64,000 nucleotides of DNA from Bacteroidota bacterium (GTDB lineage Bacteria > Bacteroidota > Bacteroidia > Flavobacteriales_D > Sanyastnellaceae): contig JAQBVN010000004.1 in the NCBI GenBank assembly GCA_027622975.1, forward strand, positions 1 through 64,000, read 5' to 3'. Positions within the stretch are counted from its first letter, which is position 1. Every line of letters starts with the position of its first letter. Of this stretch, positions 55,413 to 63,426 are shown one piece after another. The notes beneath the pieces are model-generated. The model worked only from the letters and a program-made list of their open reading frames with translations, ran no database searches and was not told the DNA's origin. The translations under genes were made by a program, and so were the position numbers.

Positions 55413-57232
55413 AGGCCTTGCGGGCCTTGTTTCCCTTGATTCGGCACCAACGAAGGCAGGTGGTGCTGATTGGCGTGCTTCACGCCATGGCTGCCGTGCT
55501 GAGTTTGTTCACTTTTCTGTCAGTGGTGCCTTTTTTGCGCATTTTGTTTGGCACGTCCACACCCGAGGCTGCTGGCGATGGCGTGGGTGTGTTGGGTGAG
55601 GTGAGTCTGTGGTTTGATCTGTGGGTCCAAGCCCATGGAGCATCCAAGGCCTTGGTGGGTTTGTGCTTGACCATGGTGGTGCTTGCCCTGGCGAAAAACG
55701 CAGTTCAATACGCAGCGCTGTATGTCATGGCGGGGGTTCGTTCGGGGGTCAGTCGGGATCTGAGGCAGGGTCACTACGAACGCATGTTGTCCATGCCGAT
55801 GGCATGGTTTACCGAATCCAAGCGTGGGGACATTGTCAGCCGATTCACCCACGATTTGATGGAAGTGGAGTACTCGGTCATTGGATCCCTTGAGGCCTTG
55901 CTCAAGGCACCCTTGATGATTGTGGTGAGTTTGGTCACGCTTGTGGCGTTGAGTTGGAAATTGACATTGTTCGCATTCTTGCTGCTGCCGCTTTCGGGTT
56001 GGCTCATCAGCCGTTGGGCCAAACGTCTGAAGCGCCACGCCTTGAAGGGCAAGGAAGAACTGGGGCAGTTGGTCTCGGTTCTCGAGGAATCCCTTGTGGG
56101 CATGCGCATTTTGAAGGCGTTCAATGCCGAATCCTATTTTGCAACATCCTATCAAGTCAGGAACGATGCCCATTTCAAAGCGATGCGTCGAATGCATCGT
56201 CGTGAGAGCATGTCATCCCCGATGAGCGAGGTCATTTCTTTGTCGGTGATGGCCCTCTTGTTGGGCTACGGTGGCACCCTTGTCTTGGGAGGTCATGCGG
56301 GATTGACGGGGGATTGGTTCATTGGGTACTTGGTGGTGTTTTCCCAAATCATTCCTCCGGCCCGCTCGCTTTCCGATGGGTTGTTTCGGGTATCCAAAGG
56401 TGTTGCCTCGTTGGAGAGGCTTCAAGCCTTGTTTGAGGATGCCGTGCCCGAGGACGGGGATGCGCTGCATGTCCACCCGCAGGATGACAAGGTGAGCATG
56501 AGGCGAGGCATCCGATTTGAAGGGGTGACGTACGCCTATCCTGGTCAGCAAGAAGCCGCCCTGCAGGGAGTGGACTTGGACTTGCCGCGCGGAAAGGTGG
56601 TGGCCCTGGTGGGGTCCTCGGGTTCAGGAAAGACCACGGTGGCGCATCTTTTGAGCAAGTTTGCCGATCCCGACCGAGGTTCCGTGCGGGTGGATGACAC
56701 GGACCTGCGTGAGGTGAGGGGACAAACATGGAGGTCTTCTCTGGCTGTTGTGACCCAGGATGCGTTGCTGTTTCATGGTAGTATCGCTCAAAACATTGCT
56801 TTGGGTGAGGCTTCCCCGGACATGGAACGCGTCACTCGGGTCGCCAAGACGGCACACGTCACGGAATTCACAGATCTGCTGCCTGAGGGCCTGCATTCAC
56901 CAGTCGGGGATGGGGGAGGCAAGCTCAGTGGAGGACAGCGTCAACGGGTAGCGTTGGCTCGTGCCCTGTACCGGAATGCAGAGGTGTTGATATTGGATGA
57001 GGCCACTTCTGCACTGGACGCGTCTTCAGAGTCCATCATCCAGCAGGCCCTTGGGGAAGCGTTCGAGGGTATGACCGTGCTTGTGATTGCCCATCGTTTG
57101 TCCACCATTCGACAAGCCGACCTCATTGCAGTGATGGAAGCCGGTCGTGTGGTCGAACAAGGGTCCCACGACGACCTGTTGTCCAAGTCCGGCAGGTATG
57201 CTGAGCTCTTCGCGCTCCAGCAAGGGCAATGA
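55409..57232 (+). CDS. ABC exporter, fused membrane and ATPase domains (MsbA-like)
   Basis: A 607-residue half-transporter. The six-helix membrane domain spans ~1-330 and the nucleotide-binding domain ~345-600. Walker A is GSSGSGKTTVAHLL, the signature is LSGGQRQRVALARALYRN, and Walker B is VLILDEATSALDASSE. The architecture resembles MsbA/lipid or peptide exporters; the cargo cannot be told from sequence. Its start overlaps the purB stop (ATGA), a coupling that probably reflects compact genome packing rather than shared function. The next gene starts ~70 bp later. Confidence 0.9.
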   Translation: MKALRALFPLIRHQRRQVVLIGVLHAMAAVLSLFTFLSVVPFLRILFGTSTPEAAGDGVGVLGEVSLWFDLWVQAHGASKALVGLCLTMVVLALAKNAVQYAALYVMAGVRSGVSRDLRQGHYERMLSMPMAWFTESKRGDIVSRFTHDLMEVEYSVIGSLEALLKAPLMIVVSLVTLVALSWKLTLFAFLLLPLSGWLISRWAKRLKRHALKGKEELGQLVSVLEESLVGMRILKAFNAESYFATSYQVRNDAHFKAMRRMHRRESMSSPMSEVISLSVMALLLGYGGTLVLGGHAGLTGDWFIGYLVVFSQIIPPARSLSDGLFRVSKGVASLERLQALFEDAVPEDGDALHVHPQDDKVSMRRGIRFEGVTYAYPGQQEAALQGVDLDLPRGKVVALVGSSGSGKTTVAHLLSKFADPDRGSVRVDDTDLREVRGQTWRSSLAVVTQDALLFHGSIAQNIALGEASPDMERVTRVAKTAHVTEFTDLLPEGLHSPVGDGGGKLSGGQRQRVALARALYRNAEVLILDEATSALDASSESIIQQALGEAFEGMTVLVIAHRLSTIRQADLIAVMEAGRVVEQGSHDDLLSKSGRYAELFALQQGQ

Positions 57233-57290
57233 CCTCCAAATTGCCTCGCTGTCGCGCGACCTGGGTTACGTTAGGTTGGGGAGGATGATG

Positions 57291-57298
57291 CACCTTTG
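57291..57298 (+). promoter_or_regulatory. -7-like box (CACCTTTG) before the DUF983 gene
   Basis: One base off TAnnTTTG; 3 nt before the ATG at 57302. The flanks form a small palindrome TGCAC-CTTT-GTGCA. Confidence 0.3.
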
Positions 57299-57301
57299 TG
57301 C

Positions 57302-57685
57302 ATGCCCAAATTGACGTGGATCATCCAAAATCGTTGTCCCCGATGTGGAGAGGGGGCCTTGTTTGAAAATCCCAATGCTTACCTCCCCAAAACCACTGCC
57401 AAAATGAAGGCGCAATGCACTTCATGTGGTGAGGACTTTGCCAGGGAACCGGGTTTTTATTTTGGGGCTGCCTACGTGAGTTATGCTTTGACTGTGGCTC
57501 TCTGGGTTGCCGTTCTGGTGGCCCTGAAGTGCTTTGATGCGTGGGGATGGATGGAGTTTGGCATGTTCACCCATCCTGGAACCTTCTTGCTGACGGGGAT
57601 CAGTCTGCTCGTCTCGCTGTTGCCCTTGATTTATCGACTCAGCCGATCCATCTGGATTGCGATGTTCACCCCCAAGGAGTCATGA
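57302..57685 (+). CDS. DUF983 membrane protein
   Basis: A 127-residue protein with two CxxC pairs (NRCPRCGEG and AQCTSCGEDF) that form a zinc-ribbon-like head. Two transmembrane helices follow (YALTVALWVAVLVAL and FLLTGISLLVSLLPLIYRL). DUF983 proteins are widespread in Bacteroidota and alphaproteobacteria; some lie near cytochrome oxidase genes, but none is near here. ATG 57302 is preferred over the TTG at 57296. Its stop codon lies next to the terminator of the convergent aroG-aroQ gene. Confidence 0.87.
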   Translation: MPKLTWIIQNRCPRCGEGALFENPNAYLPKTTAKMKAQCTSCGEDFAREPGFYFGAAYVSYALTVALWVAVLVALKCFDAWGWMEFGMFTHPGTFLLTGISLLVSLLPLIYRLSRSIWIAMFTPKES

Positions 57686-57717
57686 AAAAAGGGGCCCTCA
57701 CGTTTGAGGAGCCCCTT
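57684..57717 (-). terminator. Terminator for the minus-strand aroG-aroQ transcript
   Basis: AAGGGGC (57689-57695) pairs with GCCCCTT (57711-57717), with further partial pairing (CTC/GAG) inside. On the minus strand it is followed by TTTTTT at 57690-57685. It is about 160 bp beyond the stop of the aroG-aroQ gene, giving a ~195-nt 3' untranslated region that also contains the perfect hairpin GCGCTC-CGGA-GAGCGC (57739-57754). Confidence 0.75.
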
Positions 57718-57880
57718 CAACCAAATCGCCTGATTCGTGCGCTCCGGAGAGCGCGGTTAACCAAAACCAAGGTCCTATACGCACGCGCTTCCTTCAAGGT
57801 TACCCCATCCACAAAAAAAATTGCCTTTCAACACTTTTTCGATTGAAAAAATGCTGAAATACAGATACTTATCGTGGAAA
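57718..57880 (-). other. Long 3' untranslated region of the aroG-aroQ gene
   Basis: No reading frame of note. On the minus strand it runs from the stop codon to the terminator and holds a perfect 6-bp CGGA-tetraloop hairpin. The segment 57815-57880 is unusually AT-rich for this genome. It might be stored as a 3'-UTR small RNA, but this is not shown by sequence. Confidence 0.35.
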
Positions 57881-58999
57881 TTATTTTTTTCTTAAAGCCC
57901 GTCTTTTGTCGGCTTCGTCTCCTTGAACACGAATGCTCTCTTCATGCACGGATGCCAAGATGCGACCGAGGAAGCCTTGGTTCAAGCCAAGTTGTTTGCC
58001 CCAATGCTCTCGAGACGCCATGATGTCACGCCATCGAGCCACACTGAGCAGTGACCACCGGTTCTTGTGCTTCAAATGTCCTATGGTTCGAGCCAAGTCC
58101 ATGCGCTTGCTCAGGAGTTGAAGCAATTGCTCGTCGACGCTGTCGATTTGCATTCGCAATTCTTCCAAGGTGTCTCGGTCTTCGTGACCGCCGATCCCAG
58201 ATGTGGGGATGTCCAGACTTTGAAGGATGCCCTTCAGCTGCTTTGGGGTGACCTGTTGCTCTGGGTCACTGAGTGCCTTGAGAGGACAGGGATGGCATTC
58301 GATCATCAATCCTTCCATGCCAAGATTCATGGCGCGTTGGGCTACGTCTTGCACCAAACGGCTTTGTCCCGCGATGTGTGATGGATCACAGAGCAAGGGA
58401 ATTTCTGGCATTTCAGCCCGAAGGGCGATGGGAATCTCCCACATGGGGGCGTTGCGAAACTCCGCAGTGCCATAGCTTGAAAATCCGCGATGCAAGGCCC
58501 CGACATCATTTCCCACGGATTGAATGATTCGCTCAATGGCGCCAACCCAAAGTTTAAGGTCCGCGTGCATCGGATTTTTGACCAACACCGTCAAACGGCT
58601 GCCTCTCATGGCATCCGCCAAGGCCTGCACAGCGAACGGACTCGCCGTTGTCCTCGCCCCAATCCACACGGCCGTCAATCCCGATTTCACAACGGCCTCG
58701 ACATGCTCAGGCGTGGCCACCTCTGTCATGGCGCGCATCCCTGTCGTCTGCTGGGCCTCTGCCAACCACGGCAAAGCATGGTGTCCCACGCCCTCAAATG
58801 AGTTGGGACGGGTCCGAGGTTTCCAGAGCCCTGCTCGAAAGAACGACACACCTCCCATGTCGGCAAGTGCGCGCGCTGTGGTCAGAACTTGGTCTCGGCT
58901 CTCCGCGCTACAAGGTCCAGCCACGACCAAAGGTTTGGCAGAAGTCGCCAAAGCCAGAAGCCTCGAATGTTGTCGGGAAAGCTGTTCGCCTTGGACCAT
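57881..58999 (-). CDS. Bifunctional DAHP synthase / chorismate mutase (type II fusion)
   Basis: A 372-residue fusion. The DAHP synthase part (1-265) condenses PEP and erythrose-4-phosphate at the start of aromatic synthesis. It shows VVAGPCSAESRDQ, FRAGLWKPRTRPN and CDPSHIAGQ motifs. The AroQ-type chorismate mutase part (~275-360) begins LEELRMQIDSVDEQLLQLLSKRMDLARTIG-like and contains the key Arg/Lys residues. Fusion allows the mutase to sense prephenate for feedback control in relatives. ATG 58999 is preferred: a TACTTTCG box lies 4 nt upstream, and the longer frame (59029) runs through it. Confidence 0.93.
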   Translation of the reverse strand: MVQGEQLSRQHSRLLALATSAKPLVVAGPCSAESRDQVLTTARALADMGGVSFFRAGLWKPRTRPNSFEGVGHHALPWLAEAQQTTGMRAMTEVATPEHVEAVVKSGLTAVWIGARTTASPFAVQALADAMRGSRLTVLVKNPMHADLKLWVGAIERIIQSVGNDVGALHRGFSSYGTAEFRNAPMWEIPIALRAEMPEIPLLCDPSHIAGQSRLVQDVAQRAMNLGMEGLMIECHPCPLKALSDPEQQVTPKQLKGILQSLDIPTSGIGGHEDRDTLEELRMQIDSVDEQLLQLLSKRMDLARTIGHLKHKNRWSLLSVARWRDIMASREHWGKQLGLNQGFLGRILASVHEESIRVQGDEADKRRALRKK

Positions 59000-59003
59000 G
59001 ATG

Positions 59004-59011
59004 CGAAAGTA
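59004..59011 (-). promoter_or_regulatory. Putative -7 box (TACTTTCG) 4 nt before the aroG-aroQ gene
   Basis: TAnnTTYG on the minus strand with spacer CATC to the ATG at 58999, predicting a leaderless mRNA. Confidence 0.5.
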
Positions 59012-59074
59012 GGAGTGAAGACGCTCCAAGCCCCCATGGGATGGTCAAATCCGTCAAGGGAGGGGTAAGAAACC

Positions 59075-59102
59075 AAAAAGCCTTGGCATTGTCAAGGCTT
59101 TT
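59075..59102 (-). terminator. Terminator after tRNA-Leu(CAG)
   Basis: AAAAGCCTTG (59076-59085), GCATTGT, CAAGGCTTTT (59093-59102) form a perfect 10-bp stem. On the minus strand it ends in TTTTT, three bases after the tRNA 3' end. Confidence 0.9.
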
Positions 59103-59105
59103 GAG

Positions 59106-59187
59106 TACCCGGAACTGGACTCGAACCAGCACGCCCGAAGGCACAGCCGCCTGAAGACTGCGCGTCTACCAATTTCGCCACCCGGGT
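59106..59187 (-). tRNA. tRNA-Leu (anticodon CAG)
   Basis: 82-nt class II tRNA on the minus strand. Acceptor ACCCGGG pairs with TCCGGGT, anticodon stem CAGTC/GGCTG around loop TTCAGGC, with a long variable arm. No CCA encoded. Confidence 0.93.
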
Positions 59188-59318
59188 AAGAATGGGCGGC
59201 AAAGGTAGAGAAACTGAATTCAATTTTCATACCCTCGCCACCCCGCTCCCGACGGTGTTCACAGGACCGTCAGAACATTGGGCCTACTCATGTTCTCGTG
59301 CATGATAGTCTCTCGAAT

Positions 59319-60731
59319 TCACTTCAAGGTGCTGGGGCAGACATAGTCCGTTTTGGGGACGTCCGACTCAGAAATGGCCTTGAATCCGCCCAGGACGTCA
59401 ATGCCGTGATGGTATCCCTTGGCTTTCAGCACGGAGTGTGCAATCAGGCTGCGATAGCCCCCGGCACAATGAAGGTAAAATGTCTCTTCTTTGGGGATGC
59501 GGTCCAGGTTGTTGACGAGGTATTCGAGAGACACGTGGATGGCGTTTTGGACATGCTCGGAGAGATATTCTCCATCCTTTCGGACATCCACCACCTTGGT
59601 GCTGGGGTTGGCTTGCATCACGTCGGCCAATCCTTGGGCATCGATGGTTTGAATGTTGTCCGTGTCCTTGCCGGCCGCTGTCCATGCGTCCAAGCCGCCT
59701 TGGAGGTAGCCCAAAATGTTGTCGAATCCCACCCGTGACAAGCGCATGACCGCCTCTTCGATTTGGTCTTCATTGGCGATGAGCAGAATGGGTTGCTTGA
59801 CATCCACAATCATGGCGCCCACCCATGGCGCAAATCCACCTTTCAAGCCAATAAACGTGGAGCGGGGAACGTGGCGCTGGATGAACTCGTCGGTGGATCG
59901 AACGTCGAGCATCACGGCATCCGTTTCATTGGCAGCGGCTTCGAAGGCTTCGGGAGAAAGGCCTTGACTTCCGCGCGCCATGACGTCATCAATGCTGTCG
60001 TATCCCTGCTTGTTCATGGCCACATTCATGGGGAAATACCCAGGAGGGGGCATCAGGCCATCCGTGACTTCGCGGACGAATTCCTCACGTGTCATGTCGG
60101 CACGAAGGGCGTAATTGGTTTGTTTTTGGTCGCCCAATGTTCCTACCGTTTCCTTGCTCATGTTTTTCCCACATGCAGAGCCCGCACCGTGTCCAGGGTA
60201 GACGATGGTCTCGTCGGGCAAAGTCATGATTTGATTGCGGAGGCTGTCAAACAAAAGGCTTGCCAAGTCTTCTTGGGTCAAGTTGCCTTTTTGGGCCAAA
60301 TCAGGCCTTCCGACATCTCCCAAAAACAAGGTGTCTCCGGAAAAAATCGCATGAGGCTGGTCCGATTCATCGCGCAACAGATACGTCGTGCTTTCCATGG
60401 TGTGACCGGGTGTGTGAAGCACTTCAATCACAACATTGCCCAATGGAAGACGCTGGTGGTCTTTGGCCACCGTGGCCTCAAATGTGGGGTTTGCTTGGGG
60501 ACCAAACACAATGGGTGCCCCTGTTTTCTCGGACAGGGTGAGGTGTCCCGAGACGAAGTCTGCGTGAAAATGCGTCTCGAGCACGTACTTGATGGTGGCG
60601 CCGCGAGATTCGGCCAAATCGATGTAGGGTTGGACTTCTCGCAACGGATCCACAATGGCCACTTCGCCATTGCTTTCAATGTAATAGGCCCCTTGAGCGA
60701 GGCATCCGGTGTAAATCTGCTTGACTTCCAT
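59319..60731 (-). CDS. MBL-fold / double rhodanese protein (persulfide dioxygenase-like)
   Basis: A 470-residue fusion. The N-terminal ETHE1/GloB-like MBL domain (~1-235) has THFHADFVSGH near 53-63, TPGHTMEST, SGDTLFLGDVGRPD and YPGHGAGS. Two rhodanese domains follow. The first (~265-350) has LLIANED in place of the active-site loop and lacks the catalytic Cys. The second has YLHCAGGYRS with an intact Cys near 422. This layout suits a sulfur dioxygenase/transferase that handles glutathione or other persulfides from sulfide oxidation. It is downstream of the SulP gene (~140 bp) and has its own box and a Crp/Fnr-like site. Confidence 0.9.
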   Translation of the reverse strand: MEVKQIYTGCLAQGAYYIESNGEVAIVDPLREVQPYIDLAESRGATIKYVLETHFHADFVSGHLTLSEKTGAPIVFGPQANPTFEATVAKDHQRLPLGNVVIEVLHTPGHTMESTTYLLRDESDQPHAIFSGDTLFLGDVGRPDLAQKGNLTQEDLASLLFDSLRNQIMTLPDETIVYPGHGAGSACGKNMSKETVGTLGDQKQTNYALRADMTREEFVREVTDGLMPPPGYFPMNVAMNKQGYDSIDDVMARGSQGLSPEAFEAAANETDAVMLDVRSTDEFIQRHVPRSTFIGLKGGFAPWVGAMIVDVKQPILLIANEDQIEEAVMRLSRVGFDNILGYLQGGLDAWTAAGKDTDNIQTIDAQGLADVMQANPSTKVVDVRKDGEYLSEHVQNAIHVSLEYLVNNLDRIPKEETFYLHCAGGYRSLIAHSVLKAKGYHHGIDVLGGFKAISESDVPKTDYVCPSTLK

Positions 60732-60788
60732 GTCTTTGAGGTTCTCTTTGGATCAATGAACGCGATTTGCTGGAGGCGTTCACAGGGT

Positions 60789-60796
60789 CAAAAGTA
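60789..60796 (-). promoter_or_regulatory. Putative -7 box (TACTTTTG) for the MBL-rhodanese gene
   Basis: Perfect TAnnTTTG on the minus strand, 57 nt before the ATG at 60731, giving a leader of about 50 nt. The palindrome at 60820-60833 is centred ~41 bp upstream of the predicted start. Confidence 0.5.
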
Positions 60797-60819
60797 CGTC
60801 GGTCGGTGAGTGGCGTTTG

Positions 60820-60833
60820 TTGACTTGGGTCAC
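60820..60833 (-). promoter_or_regulatory. Crp/Fnr-like palindrome upstream of the MBL-rhodanese gene
   Basis: TTGAC-TTGG-GTCAC (plus strand) is a near-perfect TTGAC-N4-GTCAA site, the type bound by Fnr/Dnr-like Crp-family regulators. Taking the start 4 nt beyond the -7 box (about 60785), its centre (60826.5) lies at about -41.5, the classical class II activator position. A Crp/Fnr regulator gene is encoded 2 kb away. Confidence 0.5.
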
Positions 60834-60870
60834 ACAAGGCGGTGACGTGAGGCACTGCCTGGTCTCTTGG

Positions 60871-62580
60871 TCAACGGTGCTGTTGTGCCATGGCCTGATG
60901 CATCGGCGGGACAGTTCCTGGTGAGCGCCAATCCAACATGGCATCTCGGACGTTGAGGTGACAGCAAACCTGGTGGTTTCCGAGCAATCCATCAGCAGCC
61001 AGTGCATCCCGGACGGGACCAATGGCACCCGCAAGGCAAAGCCGAATTCCACGAGGTTTCCATTCTTCGATCAAGACCCGAATCATGGAACGGGCTGAGG
61101 CGTCCATGTATGAAATGGTGTCTGCTCTCAGGATGACCACTTGAAGGGGGGAGCCCTTGGAGTGGGTCAGGGATGTCATGGTTGCACGGAAATGCGCTTG
61201 GTTGGCAAAGTGCAACGCACCATCGTACCTGACAATCAACACTTCGGGGTCAGTTTGGGCTTGCGGAAATCGATTGATGTTGCGGTAGGCGCCTCCGACA
61301 TCTCCCAAAACAGCCACATGGGGAGTCATCATGCGTCGGACGTTGTAAGCAAGGGACAGCACCACGCCTGTGCCAATGCCAAGAGGCAAACTCAATGTGA
61401 GGGTGACCACCAAGGTCAACCCCAAAATGCCTGCCTCAACACGGTCTTGTTTCCACAAGACACGGGGATATTGGACGTCTACAAGGCCTGACACAGCGAC
61501 CATGACGATCGCCGCCAAGACAGCGTTGGGTAAGTGGAAAAACAGAGGAGTCAACGCAACCAAGGTCAAGGCGATGACCAGTGCGGCAATCCATGCTGTG
61601 ACAGGAGTTTTTCCACCCGATTGCTCTGTCACAGCCGTTCTGGAAAATCCACCTGTCGATGGATAGCTCTGGAAAAACGATCCCACCACGTTGGCAAGCC
61701 CCAAAGCTCGAAGTTCTTGGTTGGCATCGACCTCGTAGTCATGCCGTTCTTCGATGGCTTTGGCCACGCTGATGGCTTCCATGAACGCCACCAGCGCAAG
61801 TGTCAGGGCTGTGGGAAGGAGGGTTTGGATGTCCGAGGGAGTCCACACTGGCATTCTCCATCCCGGCAGGCCTTGAGGGATTTCCCCAACCACACGAATT
61901 CCCATGTCCTGGAATCCCAAATCCCACGAGGCCACGATGCTGACGATGACCACCGTCAATGCTGCCGGTATGCGCGGAGCCCATCGTTTGAGCCCCACCA
62001 AACCTGCAATCCCCGTCATCCCGACCAAGAAGGTCGGCAGGTTCAGGTTTGGCATGGTTTCCAACAATCCGTCAAGCAAGGTGTGAATCTGGTTGCTCCG
62101 CACACTTTGAATGCCAAGCAAATGGGGCAGCTGGTTGAGCCCGATAATCAAGGCGGCTGCGCTTGTGAACCCATTGATGACTGGCCGCGAAAGAAAATTG
62201 ACCAAGAAGCCCAGCCGCATCATTCCCATGCCCCATTGAAGCAAACCCATCATCAAGGCGAGGAGCAAGGCGAGCGAGATGTATTGTTCGGAACCAGCCA
62301 AGGCGAGTCCCGTGAGTCCCGCTGCGACAAGAAGGCTGTCCATGGCCACCGGTCCCACAGCGAGATGACGTGATGTCCCCAAGAATCCGTACACGATTTG
62401 AGGAAGCAAAGCCGCATAGAGTCCATACACCACGGGTAGGCCGGCGATCATGGCGTAGGCCATTCCCTGGGGGATGAGCATGATTCCCACTGTCAAGCCG
62501 GCGGGCCAGTCACCTCGCCAATCGGCTCGAGAATAGGTGGGAAGCCATTGAAGAAAGGGGAGAGACAAGAGGGACTTCAC
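60871..62580 (-). CDS. SulP-family anion transporter with STAS domain
   Basis: A 569-residue inner-membrane transporter (SLC26/SulP) for sulfate, bicarbonate or a similar anion. The N-terminal GLTVGIMLIPQGMAYAMIAGLPVVYGLYAALLPQ-like region (seen as VGIMLIPQGMAYAMIAGLP) and GTSRHLAVGPVAM are signatures. About twelve helices follow, then a C-terminal STAS domain (~430-545; VVILRADTISYMDASARSMI). The start is GTG 62580, with a TACATTCG box 26 nt upstream. Its position between the MBL-rhodanese and Crp/Fnr genes suggests sulfate or sulfite movement linked to sulfur oxidation, though the substrate is inferred. Confidence 0.9.
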   Translation of the reverse strand: MKSLLSLPFLQWLPTYSRADWRGDWPAGLTVGIMLIPQGMAYAMIAGLPVVYGLYAALLPQIVYGFLGTSRHLAVGPVAMDSLLVAAGLTGLALAGSEQYISLALLLALMMGLLQWGMGMMRLGFLVNFLSRPVINGFTSAAALIIGLNQLPHLLGIQSVRSNQIHTLLDGLLETMPNLNLPTFLVGMTGIAGLVGLKRWAPRIPAALTVVIVSIVASWDLGFQDMGIRVVGEIPQGLPGWRMPVWTPSDIQTLLPTALTLALVAFMEAISVAKAIEERHDYEVDANQELRALGLANVVGSFFQSYPSTGGFSRTAVTEQSGGKTPVTAWIAALVIALTLVALTPLFFHLPNAVLAAIVMVAVSGLVDVQYPRVLWKQDRVEAGILGLTLVVTLTLSLPLGIGTGVVLSLAYNVRRMMTPHVAVLGDVGGAYRNINRFPQAQTDPEVLIVRYDGALHFANQAHFRATMTSLTHSKGSPLQVVILRADTISYMDASARSMIRVLIEEWKPRGIRLCLAGAIGPVRDALAADGLLGNHQVCCHLNVRDAMLDWRSPGTVPPMHQAMAQQHR

Positions 62581-62606
62581 GGGGAGAAGGAATCGGGGTG
62601 TGCCCG

Positions 62607-62614
62607 CGAATGTA
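62607..62614 (-). promoter_or_regulatory. Putative -7 box (TACATTCG) for the SulP gene
   Basis: TAnnTTYG match on the minus strand, 26 nt before the GTG at 62580. Confidence 0.35.
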
Positions 62615-62682
62615 GGGTTTGAATGTGGCTTCGTTTGTGACGAGGGTGACCAAGTCGTCAGGCGGACCGAGCCATGAAACGC

Positions 62683-63336
62683 CTAGAATTCATGCATGTG
62701 CACGGCGTTCCGATGCAGGCTCAAAATCCCTTCCCGCTCCAGACTTTTCAGCAACCGAGAAATGACCACGCGAGACGTGTGCAGGTCGTTGGCAATGTCT
62801 TGGTGAGTGGTGTGAAGTTTGGTGTCTCCCTGAATTTTGACCTTGTCACTCAGGTATCTCTTCAAGCGCGTGGGCAGGTCCATGAAGGCCAGCGCATCGA
62901 TCGCGGTGAGCATTTCTTCCAAACGAGATTGGTAGCTCTCCATGACAAATGCAGACCAAGAAGGGAAGGTGCGCATCCATGTTTGACCCACGGCTGCAGG
63001 AACCATCACCAAAGTTGTGTCGCGCTCTGTGACCGCGCGAATGCTGCTTTTGGTGCTGCCCATGTAAGTCCCCATGGAAAGTGCACAGCTGTCGCCAGAT
63101 TCCAAGAAATACAACAGAATTTCATCCCCTTCTGGGTCCAATCTCATGATTTTGATCGCCCCTTCGAGCAGCAAGGGAACCGCATCCATGTGTTGACCAA
63201 CATCCATCAGCATGGTGCCTTCAGGGACCCGCATGTGGTGTCCATGAATGAACAAATCCTCGAGCAAGGGGGCTTCCAAGATTCCGGAAAAGCGGGCGCG
63301 CGCTTGTTGATGCCAATCGATGGGGTTCGAGGTCAT
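62683..63336 (-). CDS. Crp/Fnr family transcription regulator
   Basis: A 217-residue regulator with an N-terminal cyclic-nucleotide-like beta-roll (~20-115; LLLEGAIKIMRLDPEGDEILLYFLESGD-type, here seen as GAIKIMRLDPEGDE and YFLESGDSCALSM). The C-terminal winged HTH is HQDIANDLHTSRVVISRLLKSLE (~165-190). No Fnr-type N-terminal cysteine cluster is visible, so it is probably not an iron-sulfur oxygen sensor; the ligand is unknown. It is adjacent to the SulP gene on the same strand, and a matching palindrome lies before the MBL-rhodanese gene. It probably controls this sulfur module (inference). Confidence 0.88.
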   Translation of the reverse strand: MTSNPIDWHQQARARFSGILEAPLLEDLFIHGHHMRVPEGTMLMDVGQHMDAVPLLLEGAIKIMRLDPEGDEILLYFLESGDSCALSMGTYMGSTKSSIRAVTERDTTLVMVPAAVGQTWMRTFPSWSAFVMESYQSRLEEMLTAIDALAFMDLPTRLKRYLSDKVKIQGDTKLHTTHQDIANDLHTSRVVISRLLKSLEREGILSLHRNAVHMHEF

Positions 63337-63426
63337 GTGCCTTGGTTTTCTTGGCCAATATCCGAAGGAGTGGACGAAATTGGGTTGTTCAAAGCCGCCT
63401 ACTTACACGGGGCTCCGAGGCCAAAT

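Noticed and set aside
59763-60809. Plus-strand frame of ~348 codons over the MBL-rhodanese gene
   Set aside because: Antisense of a well-supported fusion protein; no domain in the translation.
62647-62660. Second Crp/Fnr site (TGAC-N6-GTCA) upstream of the SulP gene
   Set aside because: The half-site spacing differs by 2 bp from the site at 60820, and its centre is ~50 bp from the predicted start, off the helical position for a class II site. Kept only as a weak possibility.
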